Positions 23,554 to 32,584 of a stretch of DNA of 64,000 bases are shown piece after piece. The notes beneath the pieces were generated by a model. It was not told where the DNA came from and did no database searches. It worked only from the letters and a program-made list of their open reading frames with translations. Origin of the DNA: Alphaproteobacteria bacterium (GTDB lineage: Bacteria; Pseudomonadota; Alphaproteobacteria; JANQMY01); NCBI GenBank assembly GCA_028289425.1, contig JANQPL010000011.1, positions 186,001 through 250,000 on the forward strand, in the 5' to 3' direction. Within the stretch, counting starts at the first letter, position 1, and each line of letters begins with the position of its first letter. The position numbers and the translations under genes were made by a program.

Positions 23554-25182
23554 GTGTCGAAGATTTACGATGTGACGCTGTCGGAGTCCTATTTCGCCGC
23601 GCAGGACGATGATCAGGTGCTGGACACGACGGTCGGGGGCATATTGCGCGAGGCCGCAGAAAAAGCGCCGGACAAAATGGCTCTGGTGGAGGGAACGGAA
23701 GCCGGCACCCTCGGCCGCCGCTGGACTTACAAAGAACTGCTTGCCGATTCGGAACGGCTGGCCCGTGCCCTGTGCAGCCGTTACGAACAGGGCGAGCGGA
23801 TTGCGGTCTGGTGCCCCAACACACCTGAATGGATCATCACGGAATTCGCTGCCGGTTTGGCGGGGCTTACCCTGGTCACGGTCAATCCGTCCTATCAGCC
23901 GAACGAGCTCAAATATGTGCTGGAGCAATCCCGTTCGGTGGGCCTGTTCCTTGTGCCCGAGTTTCGCGGCAACCAGATGTGGCAGATTGCGGAGGGCGTC
24001 ACCAAGGAACTGCCCGCGGTGCGCGAGATGGTCAATATGGACGACCCGGAAGCGCTCTACAAAACGGGCACGGGCAACCGGCCCCTGCCGGACGTGAAGC
24101 CCGAAGACCCGGTTCAGATTCAGTACACATCGGGCACCACGGGCTTCCCCAAGGGTGCGGTCTTGCATCATCGCGGGCTCACCAACAATGGCCGCTTGAC
24201 CTTTGCCCGCATGGGGCTTGGGTCGGACGACATCTACATCAACCCCATGCCCATGTTCCACACCTCCGGCTGTGGGATCGCCACGCTGGGCTGCACCCAA
24301 TTGCAAGCGTCCCAAGTGCTGCTGAAACTGTTCACGCCGGAAAATGCGCTTAATCTGATTGAGGAAACCCGGGCCACAGCCGGGCTTGGCGTGCCCACCA
24401 TGCTGGTGGGCATGCTGGAAACCCAAAAGGCGGCGCCGCGCGATGTGCGCAGTATCAAATTGTTCGTGTCCGGCGGGTCCATGGTGCCGCCGGAAATCAT
24501 CAAGCAAGTGACGGCCACTTTCGATTGCGGGTTTGAGATCGTCTATGGGCAGACGGAAACCTCACCCGTGATCACCCAGACCCGGGTGATCGACAGTTTC
24601 GAAGACAATACGGAAACCGTCGGCCAGCCCCTTCCGTGTACGGAGATATCGATCCGCCATCCGGACACCCATGCGGTCATGCCGGTGGGCGAGGTGGGCG
24701 AAATTTGCGCGCGCGGTTACTGCAACATGCTGGAATATAACGACAATCCGGAAGCGACCGCCAAGACAATCGATGCCGATGGCTGGCTCTATACGGGCGA
24801 TCTGGGCACCATGGATGCGCGCGGCTATGTGAAGGTGACAGGCCGCGTCAAAGAGATGATCATCCGCGGCGGCGAAAACCTGTTCCCGGCGGAAATCGAA
24901 AACATCATGCTGGAGCACCCGGCCATTGCGGAAGTGGCCGTGGTGGGCATTCCGGACGATCGATGGGGCGAACAGGTGGCGTGCTTCGTCCGGACCGACG
25001 GCACCAAGCCTGAGGTCATGGAAATGGTGGACCATTGCCGGCAGAGCCTGTCGCCCCAAAAGACACCCCATTATTGGATCTTCGTGGACGAGTGGCCGCT
25101 AACCGGCTCCGGCAAGATCCAGAAGTTCAAGCTGCGGGACAATTTCGTCGACGGCCAGTACGACGCCCTGACACGGAAGTGA
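23554..25182 (+). CDS. AMP-forming acyl-CoA synthetase
   Basis: The 542-residue ANL-family enzyme starts at GTG after aggggag. It shows the ATP-binding P-loop YTSGTTGFPKGAVLHH near residue 190, VYGQTETSP near 332, GWLYTGDLG near 411 and the C-terminal catalytic Lys region TGSGKIQKFKL near 520. It activates a carboxylic acid, probably a fatty or aryl acid, to its CoA ester via an acyl-adenylate in the cytoplasm. It is divergent from the SDR/hydrolase pair, which may process the same substrate. Confidence 0.93.
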   Translation: MSKIYDVTLSESYFAAQDDDQVLDTTVGGILREAAEKAPDKMALVEGTEAGTLGRRWTYKELLADSERLARALCSRYEQGERIAVWCPNTPEWIITEFAAGLAGLTLVTVNPSYQPNELKYVLEQSRSVGLFLVPEFRGNQMWQIAEGVTKELPAVREMVNMDDPEALYKTGTGNRPLPDVKPEDPVQIQYTSGTTGFPKGAVLHHRGLTNNGRLTFARMGLGSDDIYINPMPMFHTSGCGIATLGCTQLQASQVLLKLFTPENALNLIEETRATAGLGVPTMLVGMLETQKAAPRDVRSIKLFVSGGSMVPPEIIKQVTATFDCGFEIVYGQTETSPVITQTRVIDSFEDNTETVGQPLPCTEISIRHPDTHAVMPVGEVGEICARGYCNMLEYNDNPEATAKTIDADGWLYTGDLGTMDARGYVKVTGRVKEMIIRGGENLFPAEIENIMLEHPAIAEVAVVGIPDDRWGEQVACFVRTDGTKPEVMEMVDHCRQSLSPQKTPHYWIFVDEWPLTGSGKIQKFKLRDNFVDGQYDALTRK

Positions 25183-25197
25183 TAACTTGGAGAATGG

Positions 25198-25304
25198 ATT
25201 GCCCGGGTTCGCGGTCTTGCGCCCGCTTCACCGGGCAATGACGACGTGAGAGAGACTCCCTTTCTTCGTCATCACCCGGCGAGCGCAAGTGAGTCCGGGT
25301 GATC
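25198..25304. repeat. Dispersed palindromic repeats between convergent genes
   Basis: attgcccggg ... cccgggcaat-like arms (25198 to 25243), then catcacccgg ... ccgggtgatc arms (about 25270 to 25304). Related units lie at about 11198-11234 and from 11266. They sit between the acyl-CoA synthetase and hupE-like stops and may serve as bidirectional transcription end structures. Confidence 0.55.
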
Positions 25305-25339
25305 CACTAAAGGTCCGGAACAAGCGGTTATTGTTTTCT

Positions 25340-26554
25340 TCAAAACGCTCGGTCGACGAACCAAAAGACGCCGAGCGCCAGAAGCACAGTGGCGCTGGAG
25401 TGCGCCAGCAAGGCCAGCCCATCTCGCGACAAGAGTTTCGCGGCGACAAACCAAAGCGCGCCGAGCAGCCCCACCACCAGGATCTGCCCAATCTCCACGC
25501 CCACATTGAACCCCAGCAGCGCCCAAACAAAGCGGTCGGGCGGCAGGCCGATTTCCGCCAGCACATTGGCAAACCCGGCGCCATGCACCAGACCAAAGCT
25601 CAGTGTAAGGACAGGTGCAATCCAAGCGTGCTGCCCCGGTTCCGACGCCATGCGGCCATAGGCCAGCACGAACAGGATGAGGCCGCCCCAAACCACGGCC
25701 GACAGGGCGCCGCCCCACAGGAATGTGACGCACGCGAGCCCCACCAAGGCCGCGGACGCGATTCGGGCGACAGGCCAAAAGGACAGGTGCCCGGCCGCCA
25801 GCACCTCCGCCGCCACAAAAGCAATGGTGAAGCCGATCAGCGCCTCGATCACCGGCACGTTCGGCGAGATCACCCCCAGAGCAGCTAGCGCCAGCGTGAT
25901 GCTATGGCCCACCGTGAAGCCGGTGATCAGGAACAGCACCTGACGCAGGTTTTGACTCAGCAGCAGCAACGCCGCCACGAATGCCAAATGATCGAGCCCT
26001 TCGAGAATGTGCTGAACGCCAAGCCAAGTATAGACCAAAAATGGGGGCCCTTGAGGCGCATGGCTTTGCGCTGCATCGACGTTTGCCAATGAATGGCGGC
26101 GCGCCGTGTCCGAGTAGATGAGTTCGCGCCAACCGCCGCCGGCCCCACGGGCCCGGGCGAAATGGATGTGTTGGGCAGAGACCGGGAAGAATGCTTCGAC
26201 GGTCGCCGTAACACCCTGCCAGGTGCCCGGATCGGCACAGCGAAACCGCAGTTCTTGGCGCTGATAGCCTTCGGCTGCGCGTAAGCGCCGTGGTGCGCCG
26301 TCCAAGGTGCAGGCCGCACCGTCTTGCGACACGGTGATTGTTTCGAGCAAATGAAGGGCCAGCTGGTCATCGGGGGTGCGTGGCGTTTCGTCAAGCACGC
26401 GCAACAAGGTGACGCGCCGAGCGTCCACTTGGAACACCATGACAATGTCCGCACCCTGAAGGCTCCAGGACGAAAACGATTGGCTCTTTGTGTGGGCAAG
26501 GGCGGGCAGCGCCCACACAACCGCCAACAACAAGATCCCCCAAAAGCGGTTCAT
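25340..26554 (-). CDS. HupE/UreJ-family membrane protein
   Basis: The 404-residue protein has a signal peptide (cleaved near ALA-HTKS), an extracytoplasmic domain of about 170 residues and then seven hydrophobic helices. The latter contain the family motifs LGVQHILEGLDHLAFV near residue 185 and FTVGHSITLALA near residue 220. HupE/UreJ proteins are thought to be metal (nickel/cobalt) permeases, and His/Asp in these helices would bind the ion. The second half closes with a GAGFANVLAEIGLPPD segment. It is the last gene of a DUF3604-PPIase-HupE operon and its start overlaps the PPIase stop by 4 nt. The actual cargo is not known. Confidence 0.87.
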   Translation of the reverse strand: MNRFWGILLLAVVWALPALAHTKSQSFSSWSLQGADIVMVFQVDARRVTLLRVLDETPRTPDDQLALHLLETITVSQDGAACTLDGAPRRLRAAEGYQRQELRFRCADPGTWQGVTATVEAFFPVSAQHIHFARARGAGGGWRELIYSDTARRHSLANVDAAQSHAPQGPPFLVYTWLGVQHILEGLDHLAFVAALLLLSQNLRQVLFLITGFTVGHSITLALAALGVISPNVPVIEALIGFTIAFVAAEVLAAGHLSFWPVARIASAALVGLACVTFLWGGALSAVVWGGLILFVLAYGRMASEPGQHAWIAPVLTLSFGLVHGAGFANVLAEIGLPPDRFVWALLGFNVGVEIGQILVVGLLGALWFVAAKLLSRDGLALLAHSSATVLLALGVFWFVDRAF

Positions 26555-27429
26555 GGCGTTTCATCTTGGGGTAAACGGATGATCTCCGCTTCGGATTTAA
26601 GCCAAGTAAGATAGTCGCGCAGTGCCTGATCGTCGGAGCGGCGCTTATATTCGGAAACTACCTGATCCCGCACCGCGTCGAGCGCCGGCATCGCCCCCTT
26701 CAAAACGTCCGCCACCCACAGAAAGTGATAGCCGCTGCTTGTTTCGATCGCGCGGCTTACGGATCCGGCCTCCATGGTGACCGCCGCATCGGTCAAGGTG
26801 GGGCCCAGATAATCGCGCAGCTTGGCGGCGGGCAGAAGCGTGTCGGGCACTTGGGGCAGAATGGGGTCCGATAATTCGGCGGCCACGTCGTCAAACGGGT
26901 CGCCGGCGGCCAGCCTTGCGGATATCTCGCCCAGCCGCTCGGGCCGGGCATCGCTGTCCGGCTTTTTCACAAAAAGCCGTTTCACTCGCAGGCGTTCGGT
27001 CTTCGCGAAATAGACTTTGTTTTCTTCGAAAAATGCGTTGAGTTCATCGTCCGTCGGTTGGTGGCCCGACCGGTCGGCCACCACATAGGCGATCATGGCA
27101 TTGACGATGCTCTTGCGCACGGTGCGGTCGGAATCCATCAAACCGATTTCCGTGCCCCGTTGCACGAGCAGTTCTTCTTCGATCAGCCGTTCCAGCACAT
27201 CGGCGCGCACTTGATCGGTGATGGGATTGCGCTTGTCCCCTGCCAGGGCTTCGATGGCGCGGGCATATTCGTCGGCACTGATCGCGGCGTCGTTGACCCG
27301 GGCTGCCACGTCGCGGCCGAGGTACCGCTCGGGAGACCGCTCCAGCAACGCCGAGCCCAGCGCCAAGGCAAGACCCGCGAGCGCGCCGGCGAGCAGAAGG
27401 GCCTTAGACCTCAACATGGGACGCGGCAA
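26551..27429 (-). CDS. Membrane-anchored parvulin-like peptidyl-prolyl isomerase
   Basis: The 292-residue protein starts with a hydrophobic anchor (residues about 8-27), then a helical N-domain (RVNDAAISADEYARAIEAL, typical of SurA/PpiD-like proteins) and a parvulin-type domain around residues 140-240 ending with SSGYHFLWV. The conserved first His of the parvulin active site (usually xHIL) is replaced by Arg-Leu-Phe in LRVKRLFV, so isomerase activity may be lost and a chaperone role is possible. It lies between DUF3604 and hupE-like genes, 12 nt after the first and overlapping the second. Confidence 0.83.
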   Translation of the reverse strand: MPRPMLRSKALLLAGALAGLALALGSALLERSPERYLGRDVAARVNDAAISADEYARAIEALAGDKRNPITDQVRADVLERLIEEELLVQRGTEIGLMDSDRTVRKSIVNAMIAYVVADRSGHQPTDDELNAFFEENKVYFAKTERLRVKRLFVKKPDSDARPERLGEISARLAAGDPFDDVAAELSDPILPQVPDTLLPAAKLRDYLGPTLTDAAVTMEAGSVSRAIETSSGYHFLWVADVLKGAMPALDAVRDQVVSEYKRRSDDQALRDYLTWLKSEAEIIRLPQDETP

Positions 27430-27441
27430 CGCCTGAACGCA

Positions 27442-29700
27442 TCACTCCACCGCTGCTGCTTGCGGGGCCTCGTAGCTGACATAGATGGGCGACGACCAGG
27501 CGCGGCCCTCTTTCATGGCCGTGCATTGATCGGACCGGTCGCCCCGGTAATCGCCGTAGCACATATTGGTCTTGATGCAATTGCCGTCCGCATCGTATTC
27601 GCAGCGCAAATTATTACCATTGATCACCGGCTGCGCCTCCTGATAGGCGCGGGCATAGTATAGACTGTCGCGCGCCGACCCTTCGAATTCCAGATCGGTG
27701 AATTCCACCGTGCATCCGGCTTGATCGGGCACGCAGGTAAAGCTGCGCCACGGGTCCATGATCAGATCGTCCACCGACTCGCCGATCTCCTTTTGCGGTT
27801 GTATACGGATGATGTCGATGCGGGTGATGAGATGGCGTTCATCCGACGGGTTATAGCATTCGCCCGCGCACAGCGATTGGATGCGCTCCGGCGACAGGGC
27901 TCCGGACGTATGGTCGGGGCATCCCGGCTTCTGCTTGAAGGCGCCCACGGCCCGCACCCGGAAGGTAGGCGATGCCGATTGACCCACCGAGCCGCCCATA
28001 GGCGTTTCCGCCCCACCGTCAGCCCCCAGATGATCGAACCACAAGAGGATGCGCGGGCCGCTGGTGCCGTAAATCTCTTTGCGCTGCATGGCGTCCCACA
28101 CCGCGCCGCGGCTGCGCCCTTCCGCGTGGACCGCCGCAAGACCGCCGGTGGTCCAAAACGTGCTTTGACGCTCCATTTCGGCAAGGCCGAAGCCCGCTTG
28201 CGCAATGGCTTGTTCTTGGCTGATGGGTTCCGACTTGGCGGCGGGTTCTTCGTCTTCGTGCGTCGCCGTCGACCAGCGGGGTGCTGCAGGCCCGCCGGAT
28301 TCGGTGGTCCTCAGCCGGTCCACGGCCTTATAGCCGGTACCCGGCCGGGCCCGGTGATTGTCGCTGGACGCAATAAAGCCCCAATTGAAGCGCCGTGGAT
28401 TTCCGGGATCGTCGAAATTGGTGATCGCCAGCCCATATTGCACGGATGTCAGCGGGCGGTGATTGAAAGGCGGCACGAAACAGTCCTTACACTGACCGGA
28501 ATCGAGCCAGTCTTCCGGTGCCTCCCCCTTGACGGTGATATGGCCGGCCACACCGAGCGACGCGTAGTTCTGCCGGGCCTCGCCGGCCCGCAAATCGCAC
28601 ACCGCATCGTCTTGTCCTTCGGCACTGCACCGCTCGCGGATGATCTCGCCGGCGCGCCAACAACTGGGCAAATAATCAGCCGTCGGAGACGGACACAGGA
28701 AGTTGCCGTCCGTATCCACTTCGATGGCACGCCATGGCCGATACTCTTCCGAATTGCCGTGACCGGACATCACCTCGATGATGGGTTGTTTTTCCGGACG
28801 CATGGCCGCCGTCAACTGCTTATCCAATGTGGTGCCGGGCGGTGTGTAAAAGCCCCAACTGGTGCCATGGGGGATGATCAGCGGGTCGAGCCCCTGTTCG
28901 TCAAGGCTTTTGGAAAGCTCCGCCGGCGTCGTGGCGCTTTCGAAGCAATCCGGCGCCAGCTCGTTCGCGGGCACGGATTTATCGCACGCCTCAACGCTGC
29001 GGGAATCGTCCATATACCGTTGAAAATCGTAATAATTCTGCCGATTGGAGAAATCGATGACCGGCACGATTGCCGGAATAAAACCGGCGGATCCGCGAAT
29101 CGTATCTGTCGCCACGCCCGTTGCCGCGATTGGCCGCGCCGAAATCTCATCGTCTTCGAGACCCTTAAAGATCACATTCTTATGGCCGTAATGCTCTTCA
29201 GGCAGACGGCCAACTTGAGTCCATTCAAACCCCACAAAGGAAACCAGGTCCTGGTCACCGTCGGCCCCCGCCACTGCATTGCATTGACGGATCGTGTCTT
29301 TTGTTTCCTGCCAGCGCCGCGGCGTGCTGGCTTCGGCGTGGTCGGTGATGGCCCAAAAATCGATCGCCGAACAATGGCGCGCGTAATCACAGGCATCGGC
29401 AAGTGGATGGGCGCCCTCTCCCCCATTCAGCGGCAGGGCCCACAAAAAAGCGTCCGTCGAGTAGGTGCTGTGTACGTGCAAATCGCCAAACAAGATCTGT
29501 TTCGGTTCGGCAACGCCAACCTGCTTTGACGATTCCGTTTGCGCCGCTTGGCGTCCGGCGATCACACCAGCCGGTGTCGCCGCGCCGGTGATTTCCCCAG
29601 GCCCCCGATGCTGGCCATAGAGCCCTAGAAATCCGCCTGCCAGGTAGCCGCCCACCAGCAAGATGACGACAGCCACCAATCCGATAACACCGCGTAACAT
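27442..29700 (-). CDS. DUF3604 protein, probable exported metal-dependent hydrolase (copy 1)
   Basis: The 752-residue protein has one N-terminal membrane segment or signal, then FGDLHVHSTYSTDAF near residue 70 and WAITDHAE near residue 116, both resembling PHP-type metal sites. VGFEWTQ, IIPHGTSWG, IASSDNHRARPG near residue 455 and YGTSGPRILLWFD near residue 550 follow. A C-terminal part with paired Cys (KPGCPDHT, AGECYNPSD) suggests disulfides outside the cytoplasm. DUF3604 has few studied members; hydrolase activity is inferred. It heads a three-gene operon with a PPIase and a HupE-like permease. A paralogue sits at 36391. Confidence 0.85.
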   Translation of the reverse strand: MLRGVIGLVAVVILLVGGYLAGGFLGLYGQHRGPGEITGAATPAGVIAGRQAAQTESSKQVGVAEPKQILFGDLHVHSTYSTDAFLWALPLNGGEGAHPLADACDYARHCSAIDFWAITDHAEASTPRRWQETKDTIRQCNAVAGADGDQDLVSFVGFEWTQVGRLPEEHYGHKNVIFKGLEDDEISARPIAATGVATDTIRGSAGFIPAIVPVIDFSNRQNYYDFQRYMDDSRSVEACDKSVPANELAPDCFESATTPAELSKSLDEQGLDPLIIPHGTSWGFYTPPGTTLDKQLTAAMRPEKQPIIEVMSGHGNSEEYRPWRAIEVDTDGNFLCPSPTADYLPSCWRAGEIIRERCSAEGQDDAVCDLRAGEARQNYASLGVAGHITVKGEAPEDWLDSGQCKDCFVPPFNHRPLTSVQYGLAITNFDDPGNPRRFNWGFIASSDNHRARPGTGYKAVDRLRTTESGGPAAPRWSTATHEDEEPAAKSEPISQEQAIAQAGFGLAEMERQSTFWTTGGLAAVHAEGRSRGAVWDAMQRKEIYGTSGPRILLWFDHLGADGGAETPMGGSVGQSASPTFRVRAVGAFKQKPGCPDHTSGALSPERIQSLCAGECYNPSDERHLITRIDIIRIQPQKEIGESVDDLIMDPWRSFTCVPDQAGCTVEFTDLEFEGSARDSLYYARAYQEAQPVINGNNLRCEYDADGNCIKTNMCYGDYRGDRSDQCTAMKEGRAWSSPIYVSYEAPQAAAVE

Positions 29701-29745
29701 TTTCCAACCCCGATCTTATTTTTCTTATGACTATCTTGCGTGCCG

Positions 29746-30945
29746 TTAGAGCCCCAGCACGCCTTTGGCGATGACATTCCGTTGGATTTCGTTGGAGCCC
29801 CCATAGATGCTCGATGCGCGCAAATACATGTAATCCGCCATGGGCATCAAAGCGTGTTCGGGCCCCACCATCGGTTCGTTGGTTTGACCAAGAATGTCCA
29901 GCTTGTGGGAGGGGCTTGCGTAAAAAGCCAGCGCTTCCACGGCCAATTCGGTCAGCCGCTGCTGCACTTCCGTGCCGAGCACTTTCAGGATGGACGACGT
30001 CTGCCCCACCGGTTCGCCCTTTGCCACATCTGACAGGACCCGCAAATTGGCGTATTCAACGCTGGTGAGTTTCACTTCCACTTCGGCAAGCGCCCGCTGG
30101 AATCCTTCGTCGTCCGCCAACGTCGCCCCATCGCCGTCCCGCTCCTTCGCGGCCATCGCCCGCAATCGCTCGATGCGTTTTTTGGATTCGGGCACGCCGG
30201 AAATCCCGGTCCGTTCATTCACCAGCAGAAATTTGGCGTAGGTCCATCCCTTGTTTTCTTCGCCGATACGGTTTGTCACCGGCACCCGTACATCGGTGAG
30301 GAACACCTCGTTCAAATGGTGCTGTTCGTCCAGCGAAATGATCGGCCGCACCTCTATGCCCGGGGTTTTCATATCGATGAGCAGGAACGAAATACCTTCC
30401 TGCGGCTTGCCGTCCGATTTCGTCCGTACAAGGCAGAAAATCCAATCGGCCATGTGTGCGTTGGTGGTCCAAATCTTGTGGCCATTGACCACATAGTCGT
30501 CGCCGTCCCGCACGGCCGAGGTACACAATGAGGCAAGGTCTGACCCTGATCCGGGTTCGGAGTAGCCTTGGCACCACCACACATCGCCCGCCAAGATCCC
30601 GGGCAGATGCTGCTTCTTCTGGTCTTCGTTGCCGAAGGTGTAGATGACCGGCCCCACCATGGTGAGCCCAAAGGCTTGCAGGCGTGGCGCGTTGGCTTTC
30701 GCGAATTCCTCGTTGAAAATGTATTTCTGTGTCGCGGTCCAACCGGTGCCGCCATATTCCGTTGGCCAATTGGGTGCCGCCCAGCCTTGTTCGTAAAGCG
30801 TGCGGTGCCAGGGCGCCATCTGATCGCGGGGCACGGACAAGCCGTCTTTCAAATTCGTTTTCAGCGCCGGGGGCAGCTTCTCGTCGAAAAACTTGGCGAC
30901 TTCGTCACGAAATTTTTGATCTTCCGGTGACATGGACAGATCCAT
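29746..30945 (-). CDS. Acyl-CoA dehydrogenase
   Basis: The 399-residue protein fits the acyl-CoA dehydrogenase family: QGYSEPGSGSDLASL near residue 130 (FAD/substrate binding), an IWTTNAHMADW stretch near residue 160, and the C-terminal YGGSNEIQRNVIAKGVLGL. It removes two hydrogens from an acyl-CoA with FAD, passing electrons to ETF. A helical insertion near residue 255 contains many charged residues (KERDGDGATLADDE), as in the FadE-type families of actinobacteria and alphaproteobacteria. It is separate from the DUF3604 operon, and an FMN-type split-barrel gene is next upstream. Confidence 0.93.
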   Translation of the reverse strand: MDLSMSPEDQKFRDEVAKFFDEKLPPALKTNLKDGLSVPRDQMAPWHRTLYEQGWAAPNWPTEYGGTGWTATQKYIFNEEFAKANAPRLQAFGLTMVGPVIYTFGNEDQKKQHLPGILAGDVWWCQGYSEPGSGSDLASLCTSAVRDGDDYVVNGHKIWTTNAHMADWIFCLVRTKSDGKPQEGISFLLIDMKTPGIEVRPIISLDEQHHLNEVFLTDVRVPVTNRIGEENKGWTYAKFLLVNERTGISGVPESKKRIERLRAMAAKERDGDGATLADDEGFQRALAEVEVKLTSVEYANLRVLSDVAKGEPVGQTSSILKVLGTEVQQRLTELAVEALAFYASPSHKLDILGQTNEPMVGPEHALMPMADYMYLRASSIYGGSNEIQRNVIAKGVLGL

Positions 30946-31035
30946 CTGTCTGCTCCTTCCGTCATGAGCGAACGCTTTGGCGGCGCGGCATCCGGCAGGA
31001 TGCGCATTTGCCGGGCGAAACCGTAACTTGGATTG

Positions 31036-31506
31036 TCAGTATTTTCCACCGAGCTTTCGATGGTCCCAAGAGACGATTTTCGTCGGCCGCACGCGGATCC
31101 CCGTTCTTTTTTCCGCCCGCTTGAGTAACCCCTCGCGCAACGACGCAGGGTCAACACCGGGGGCGCCGCCTGTCCGCTGCGTAATGTCGCCTAGAATATC
31201 CGCAACCCGTTCCGTGTCGTGGACCAATTCCGCCGTGCCGTAAAAGATCGCGGCGCGCAGTTCCTCGTAGACCGCACCGTCTTCCGCCAACAGGGTAACG
31301 CGCGGGTCGCGTTCGAGATTCTTGATCTTTTGGCTCTTGGTGAATGTGGTCATGGCGACCGTGCCGTCATCGCCATAGGCAAACCACATGGGCATGGGGT
31401 GCGGCAGTCCCTCCGGATCGATGGAGTTTAGGATGATGGTGCGGTGGCTTGTGAGGAAATCGCGAATTTCCTCATCGCTCAGTCTTATTTGGTCGCGGCG
31501 CGACAT
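31036..31506 (-). CDS. Split-barrel (PNPOx/F420-type) flavin or F420-binding protein
   Basis: The 156-residue protein has the split beta-barrel pattern of the pyridoxamine-phosphate-oxidase-like superfamily: ILNSIDPEGLPHPMPMWFAY near residue 25, TTFTKSQKIKNLERDPRVTL near residue 52, and a C-terminal IRVRPTKIVSWDHRKLGG. In this superfamily such proteins bind FMN or F420; the sequence looks close to the FDOR group known from actinobacteria. It sits between the acyl-CoA dehydrogenase and a TPR lipoprotein. Cofactor is a guess from similarity of pattern. Confidence 0.8.
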   Translation of the reverse strand: MSRRDQIRLSDEEIRDFLTSHRTIILNSIDPEGLPHPMPMWFAYGDDGTVAMTTFTKSQKIKNLERDPRVTLLAEDGAVYEELRAAIFYGTAELVHDTERVADILGDITQRTGGAPGVDPASLREGLLKRAEKRTGIRVRPTKIVSWDHRKLGGKY

Positions 31507-31529
31507 AGGGGACCTCTTGATGCTTTCGA

Positions 31530-32513
31530 TTATTGTGTTGGGGTAACCCGCGCCAGATCTTCGGCGTAAGCGGCATTCTCCGGGCTCAGCTCAACGGCAC
31601 GCTGATATTTTTCGCGCGCACCATCAAGGTCGCCACGTGTTTCCGCGAGGAACCCAAGCGCGCGTTCCGCTTCCGAGCTGGCGGGATCCAGGCGCAACGC
31701 CTTATCGCAATCTTCCTGCGCTTCTTGCAAACGGCCAAGCTGTGCAAGGGCTTCGCACCGGCCGGCAAACGCCACCACTGCGCTGGGGTTGAGTTCGCCC
31801 GCGATGCCGTACACATCGGCCGCTTCTTCATGACGCCGCAAAGCATTGAGTGTGCGGCCTTCCGCAGCACGCGACCGCCATTCCAGCGGATCCAATTCAC
31901 TCGCTTTCTCATAATCGGCAAGCGCATTATCCAGATCGTTCTGCGCCCAATAAATGTCACCCCGGGCGATGTAGGTAAACGCGTCTTCCGGATCGATTTC
32001 CAAAGCCCGCCCCAAATCGGCAAGTGCCGCCGGCGTATCACCCATTTCCAGGAAGATCTGCGCGCGCCAATAAAGGCTGTAGGTATCTTCGGGGTCGAGT
32101 TCGAGGGCGCGGTTGAAATCCGCCAAGGCGTTTTGCATGTCGCCCTTGTCCAAATAGGCATTGCCCCGACGCACAAAAATGTAACTGCGCGTGCCGTCGA
32201 TCTTCAGCGCTTCGCCGTAATCGGCGATGGCTTTGTCCAGATCGCCCGTTTCTCCATAAGCGAAGCCACGATTGAAATACGCGGACACCAGAGATTCCTC
32301 ATCCAGATCGCCGGAATCGATCGATGCGGTCAAGCGGTCGATCGCCGCCATCATTTCGCCTGAGTCGAGAGCGGTCATGCCCTCGTCAAAAGCGATGACG
32401 CCTTCTCTCTGGGAACCGTCCGTTTGCTGGGCGCTGTCTTGATCGCATGCGGTCAGCCCCCCGATCAGTAACGCGACCAGAGCCCCAACGATCCAATACG
32501 GCCTATTTCTCAT
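31530..32513 (-). CDS. Tetratricopeptide-repeat lipoprotein
   Basis: The 327-residue product begins MRNRPYWIVGALVALLIGG and has a lipobox LTAC, then about seven TPR units (for example AIADYGEALKIDGTRSYIFV, ALADFNRALELDPEDTYSLY and ALADLGRALEIDPEDAFTYI) up to residue 320. TPRs form right-handed superhelices that hold partner proteins; lipidation places it at the inner or outer membrane facing the periplasm. The ATG at 32513 has ggggag five nt upstream, better than an upstream in-frame ATG at 32585 that overlaps the next gene. Role unknown. Confidence 0.85.
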   Translation of the reverse strand: MRNRPYWIVGALVALLIGGLTACDQDSAQQTDGSQREGVIAFDEGMTALDSGEMMAAIDRLTASIDSGDLDEESLVSAYFNRGFAYGETGDLDKAIADYGEALKIDGTRSYIFVRRGNAYLDKGDMQNALADFNRALELDPEDTYSLYWRAQIFLEMGDTPAALADLGRALEIDPEDAFTYIARGDIYWAQNDLDNALADYEKASELDPLEWRSRAAEGRTLNALRRHEEAADVYGIAGELNPSAVVAFAGRCEALAQLGRLQEAQEDCDKALRLDPASSEAERALGFLAETRGDLDGAREKYQRAVELSPENAAYAEDLARVTPTQ

Positions 32514-32584
32514 CCATCTCCCCTGGCATCTCCCCGACATCTCCCCGAATCTGCCTTTGGGCCGGGCACATACCGGCTCGGCCA

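Noticed and set aside
27721-29529. 602-codon open frame opposite DUF3604 copy 1
   Set aside because: A shadow of a high-GC gene. The DUF3604 frame has conserved motifs and an operon context; this one has none.
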